Assembly (NCBI GenBank): GCA_028679935.1
Contig: JAJRAL010000158.1
Location: 1 to 8,740 of the forward strand
From: Methanomassiliicoccales archaeon
GTDB lineage: Archaea; Thermoplasmatota; Thermoplasmata; Methanomassiliicoccales; UBA472
Reading direction: 5' to 3'
Length of the DNA stretch: 8,740 nucleotides
The notes under the pieces are model-generated. The model saw only the letters and a program-made list of their open reading frames with translations, had not been told where the DNA came from and made no database searches. This document shows, piece after piece, positions 6,888 through 8,740 of this stretch (within the stretch, counting starts at the first letter, position 1; every line of letters begins with the position of its first letter). The position numbers and the translations under genes were made by a program.

Positions 6888-6890
6888 AAG
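6883..6890 (+). promoter_or_regulatory. TATA-like box of the zinc-ribbon gene
   Basis: CTTTTAAG is an AT-rich box in GC-rich DNA, about 38 nt before the TTG start at 6925. A start site about 26 nt downstream would fall near 6912, just at the Shine-Dalgarno-like GGGGGA (6912-6917). The box shares its T run with the terminator hairpin of the previous gene. Confidence 0.45.
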
Positions 6891-6900
6891 TAGGTGCAGG

Positions 6901-6911
6901 GCGTTTAACGC
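6901..6911. promoter_or_regulatory. Perfect 11-bp palindrome at the predicted transcription start
   Basis: GCGTT-t-AACGC is a perfect inverted repeat lying between the TATA-like box and the ribosome-binding site of the zinc-ribbon gene. A repressor bound there would block initiation, so it is a candidate operator. Its GTTTAAC core could alternatively be a second TATA-like element, serving a start near 6932 and the in-frame ATG at 6943. Confidence 0.3.
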
Positions 6912-6917
6912 GGGGGA
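6912..6917 (+). promoter_or_regulatory. Ribosome-binding site deciding a TTG start
   Basis: GGGGGA lies 7 nt before the TTG at 6925 and supports that start for the zinc-ribbon gene. The in-frame ATG at 6943 has only a weak AGAG upstream. The same G-rich form precedes pdxT and the radical SAM gene. Confidence 0.55.
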
Positions 6918-6924
6918 GAGCAAG

Positions 6925-7230
6925 TTGCCTCTGACAGAGCATATGAGACAGGCGGGCGTGACCCCGCGGCTGATGAAGGCCACCAAGAAGATCAAGTGTC
7001 CACGCTGCGGCCTCGAGTTCTCACTCTTTCAGTCCCGCGCAATCGCCTGCGTCGGGTGCAAGGATGCGGCGTTCAGCTGCGAGAAGGCGCGCTGCCTCAG
7101 ATGCGACCTGGAGTTCCCCCTGAACGGGCCCATCGTCCCGACGGACATCGGCCAGAGGAACATGTCCCTCTACATGAACCACATCATCGACAACTACTAC
7201 AAGAGCATCGGGAAGAAGCCTTCCAGATGA
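6925..7230 (+). CDS. Small seven-cysteine zinc-ribbon-like protein, function unknown
   Basis: I do not recognise this 101-residue protein as a named family. It has a basic N-terminus (LMKATKKIK) and seven cysteines: C25-PR-C28, C42-VG-C45, C52, and C57-LR-C60. The first and last pairs sit in near-repeats (CPRCGLEFSL and CLRCDLEFPL), so the core looks like two related knuckles, probably binding one or two zinc ions. The C-terminus (80-101) is a likely helix with aromatic and basic residues. There is no membrane segment. Zinc ribbons of this kind occur in archaeal transcription factors and in RNA-binding or chaperone-like proteins, but which applies here cannot be told. The start is TTG at 6925, supported by GGGGGA 7 nt upstream; ATG at 6943 would drop six residues without touching the cysteines. 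It has its own promoter-like region and ends 5 bp from the convergent radical SAM gene. Confidence 0.75.
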   Translation: MPLTEHMRQAGVTPRLMKATKKIKCPRCGLEFSLFQSRAIACVGCKDAAFSCEKARCLRCDLEFPLNGPIVPTDIGQRNMSLYMNHIIDNYYKSIGKKPSR

Positions 7231-7235
7231 TCGGT

Positions 7236-8597
7236 TCATTTCTTGCCGTACTTTGACCATATCTCATGGCGGTAGAGCGTCTTCCCTTCCTTCGAGTTGA
7301 TGTTGAACAGGCAGAACGGGATCAGCTTGCCGTCCGGCGTGACGGTGTGGATGCAGCAGTTGCAGAGCCTTTCCGTCTCCACCGTCCAGGCGTCCTGGAA
7401 GGCCATCGTGCTGACCGTAAGGTAGCTGGTCTTGGCGCGCTCGATGAAGCTGCCCCAGCTGTTCTCGTCCGATGGCGTGTCCTCCATCTGCTCGTCGATG
7501 AAGCGCCAGAGGTCCGAGACCTCCTTCCTGGTCTTCTCCGCGATGTCCTTCGTGTTCTTGGGCGGTCCCATGGCGCGGTGCGTCAGCGGGAACAGTGAGC
7601 CGTCCTCCATCAGCACCGACATCGACTTCGCGTCGCAGTGGACGTTCGAACAGGAGGTCGGGATGAAGTTGTCCGCCCTCAGCTCCCCGCTCGTCTGCTT
7701 CTCGATGGTCTCGAGTAGATCGGGGATGGTGATGCGGTCCTTGTTCTCCGGGTCGATCGGGTAGCGGCCGAAGTAGCTCAAGGGCTGGAAGTGGATGCCC
7801 TTCACCGTCGGGACCCACTTCTTGGCGAATTGGATGACCTCGCCGACCCGGTCCTGATTGATGTTCGGCGAGACGACGCAGACCAGCGTTACTCCCATCC
7901 CGACCTGCTTGCAGTTCTCGAGCGCCTTCATCTTCGGCTCGAGGAGGTCGCGGCCGCACGTCTTCATGTAAATGTCCGAATGCAGGCCGTCGAAGGAGAA
8001 GTAGAGCGAGTCGACGCCGGCCTCTTTGATCGACCTCAGGTAGTCGATGTCCTCCCCGAGGCGGACGCCGTTGGTATTGAGCTCGACGTAATCGACGCCC
8101 ATCTGCTTGCCCAGACGGACGATCTCCGGCAGGTCGTCGCGGATGGTAGGCTCTCCCCCGGATATCTGGATGCAGATCGGGTGAGGGACGTCGTCCACGA
8201 CCGTCTGGTACATCCTCTTGATCTCGTCCATGCTGGGATGGAAGCGGTAGTGCTCGTTCGCGCTGGCGAAGCAGATCGGGCACTTGAGGTTGCAGGAGTT
8301 GGTGACCTCTAGGACGACGATGCAGCTGTGCTGCCGGTGATCGGGGCAGAGGCCGCATATTTGCGGGCAGTTGCCGCTTTCCTTCACCGCATACTTTGCC
8401 GGCCGGGAGAACTCCGCCTTGTAGCGATTGAGGTCCTTGTAGTCCTCGACCCCGGTCCAGATCAGGACCTTGAACTCCCCGTGCTCGGGGCAGGTCTTGA
8501 TCAGGTACACCTTGTCGTCCTCCGCCACTTTGACGGCGGGCACGGTCTTGAGGCACTGCGGACAAAGGCTGTTGGTCTCCCCGATCTTCTCACTCAT
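7236..8597 (-). CDS. tes: Radical SAM protein of the MJ0619 / tetraether lipid synthase (Tes) type
   Basis: The 453-residue protein has an N-terminal metal-binding region (C12-PQ-C15, C36-PEHG), then two CX3CX2C motifs: C77/C81/C84 (plus C92 close by) and the radical SAM motif C102/C106/C109 in EVTNSCNLKCPICFA. GGEP at 147-150 binds the SAM amine. The C-terminal part has further cysteines (C316, C321, and C412/C414/C415/C429 in RLCNCCIH to PFC), suited to extra iron-sulfur clusters. Two CX3CX2C motifs plus the CPEHG region are features of MJ0619 and its relatives, shown to join two archaeol chains into macrocyclic or tetraether lipids; an earlier proposal was pterin methylation. The start is ATG at 8597, with GGGGGAG 5 nt upstream; an ATG at 8639 would add 14 residues but has a worse context. 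Tes paralogues exist, so family membership is firmer than exact activity. Confidence 0.8.
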   Translation of the reverse strand: MSEKIGETNSLCPQCLKTVPAVKVAEDDKVYLIKTCPEHGEFKVLIWTGVEDYKDLNRYKAEFSRPAKYAVKESGNCPQICGLCPDHRQHSCIVVLEVTNSCNLKCPICFASANEHYRFHPSMDEIKRMYQTVVDDVPHPICIQISGGEPTIRDDLPEIVRLGKQMGVDYVELNTNGVRLGEDIDYLRSIKEAGVDSLYFSFDGLHSDIYMKTCGRDLLEPKMKALENCKQVGMGVTLVCVVSPNINQDRVGEVIQFAKKWVPTVKGIHFQPLSYFGRYPIDPENKDRITIPDLLETIEKQTSGELRADNFIPTSCSNVHCDAKSMSVLMEDGSLFPLTHRAMGPPKNTKDIAEKTRKEVSDLWRFIDEQMEDTPSDENSWGSFIERAKTSYLTVSTMAFQDAWTVETERLCNCCIHTVTPDGKLIPFCLFNINSKEGKTLYRHEIWSKYGKK

Positions 8598-8602
8598 GTA
8601 GG

Positions 8603-8643
8603 CTCCCCCAGAATGGCCAGCGAACGGCGTTGGCTCCATTAAA
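8603..8643 (-). promoter_or_regulatory. Promoter and ribosome-binding site of the radical SAM gene
   Basis: On the minus strand, TTTAAT (8643-8638) in the context GGTTTAATGG is TATA-like. It would set a start near 8615, giving a leader of about 18 nt that carries GGGGGAG (8609-8603), 5 nt before the ATG at 8597. This arrangement favours 8597 over the upstream ATG at 8639, which overlaps the box itself. Confidence 0.5.
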
Positions 8644-8681
8644 CCTTTCGCAGTGAGTCTGGACGAGGCGGAAGGTTCCCT

Positions 8682-8729
8682 GAGAGAGAAAAGAAGAAAA
8701 TTATGAAGGAAGGCCGCGTGAGCGGCCTT
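8682..8729 (-). terminator. Minus-strand terminator of a gene beyond the right edge
   Basis: AAGGCCGC (8710-8717) and GCGGCCTT (8722-8729) form a perfect 8-bp stem with a four-base loop, GTGA on the plus strand and TCAC on the minus strand. On the minus strand the stem is followed by a pyrimidine- and T-rich tract (8709 down to about 8682, including TTTTCTTCTTTT), as expected for termination of leftward transcription entering the window. On the plus strand no T tract follows directly, so the minus reading is preferred. GTGA is a GNRA-type loop, so a structured RNA reading on the plus strand is not excluded. Confidence 0.5.
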
Positions 8730-8740
8730 GGAAACGTTTA

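Noticed and set aside
7264..8565. Minus-strand open frame of 433 codons
   Set aside because: It is the +1-type shadow of the radical SAM gene; low complexity (Arg/Pro/Gly/Gln) and no motif.
8703..8740. Possible plus-strand gene start (ATG at 8703, 12 codons open to the edge)
   Set aside because: The short frame runs through the perfect hairpin and lacks a Shine-Dalgarno; too little sequence to support a gene.
1..8740. CRISPR array, insertion sequence, tRNA or rRNA gene, prophage or defence genes
   Set aside because: Read on both strands, I saw no regularly spaced repeats, terminal inverted repeats with transposase, cloverleaf-like segments or recognisable defence proteins; the window looks like core chromosome.

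Overview
The window looks like a piece of a high-GC (about 60 % by eye) euryarchaeal chromosome. A Thermoplasmatota or Methanomassiliicoccales-like host is my best guess, not something the sequence proves. The archaeal assignment is firm: both prenyltransferases that build the archaeal ether-lipid core are present (GGGP synthase and DGGGP synthase), together with an archaeal Trm-G10-type tRNA methyltransferase and a radical SAM protein of the MJ0619/tetraether synthase type. Genes are densely packed, starts include GTG and TTG, and AT-rich TATA-like boxes stand out in the short gaps.

Layout, left to right. Bases 1-776 (+) are the 3' part of a Trm-G10-like tRNA guanine-N2 methyltransferase. 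It meets, tail to tail and overlapping by 8 bp, an EGY-like site-2 protease (769-2208, -) with a sequon-rich C-terminal domain. A 104-bp divergent promoter region leads to a two-gene lipid operon (+): DGGGP synthase (2313-3128) and GGGP synthase (3125-3862), joined by an ATGA overlap. Seven bases later, tail to tail, lies pdxT (3870-4460, -), preceded by a PaaK-like adenylate-forming ligase (4525-6048, -). A 22-codon mini-ORF bridges the ligase stop and the pdxT start. A divergent gap of about 30 bp with a small palindrome separates the ligase from a DUF169 protein (6080-6853, +). A hairpin terminator, a TATA-like box and an 11-bp palindrome then precede a small seven-cysteine zinc-ribbon-like protein (6925-7230, +). 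It converges, with a 5-bp gap, on the radical SAM gene (7236-8597, -). The right edge holds a strong hairpin, best read as the minus-strand terminator of a gene outside the window.

How the genes may work together: GGGP synthase and DGGGP synthase make the first and second ether bonds of archaeal lipids. The radical SAM protein is a good candidate for the later step that joins two diether lipids into a tetraether, so three membrane-lipid steps may lie within about 6.3 kb. The site-2 protease is a membrane protein and could be linked only by its location. PdxT (PLP synthesis), the PaaK-like ligase and DUF169 have no clear tie to lipids. I found no transposon, CRISPR array, tRNA or rRNA gene. 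No stretch over 300 bp lacks a gene; the largest non-coding stretch is 8598-8740, described through its promoter and terminator entries.
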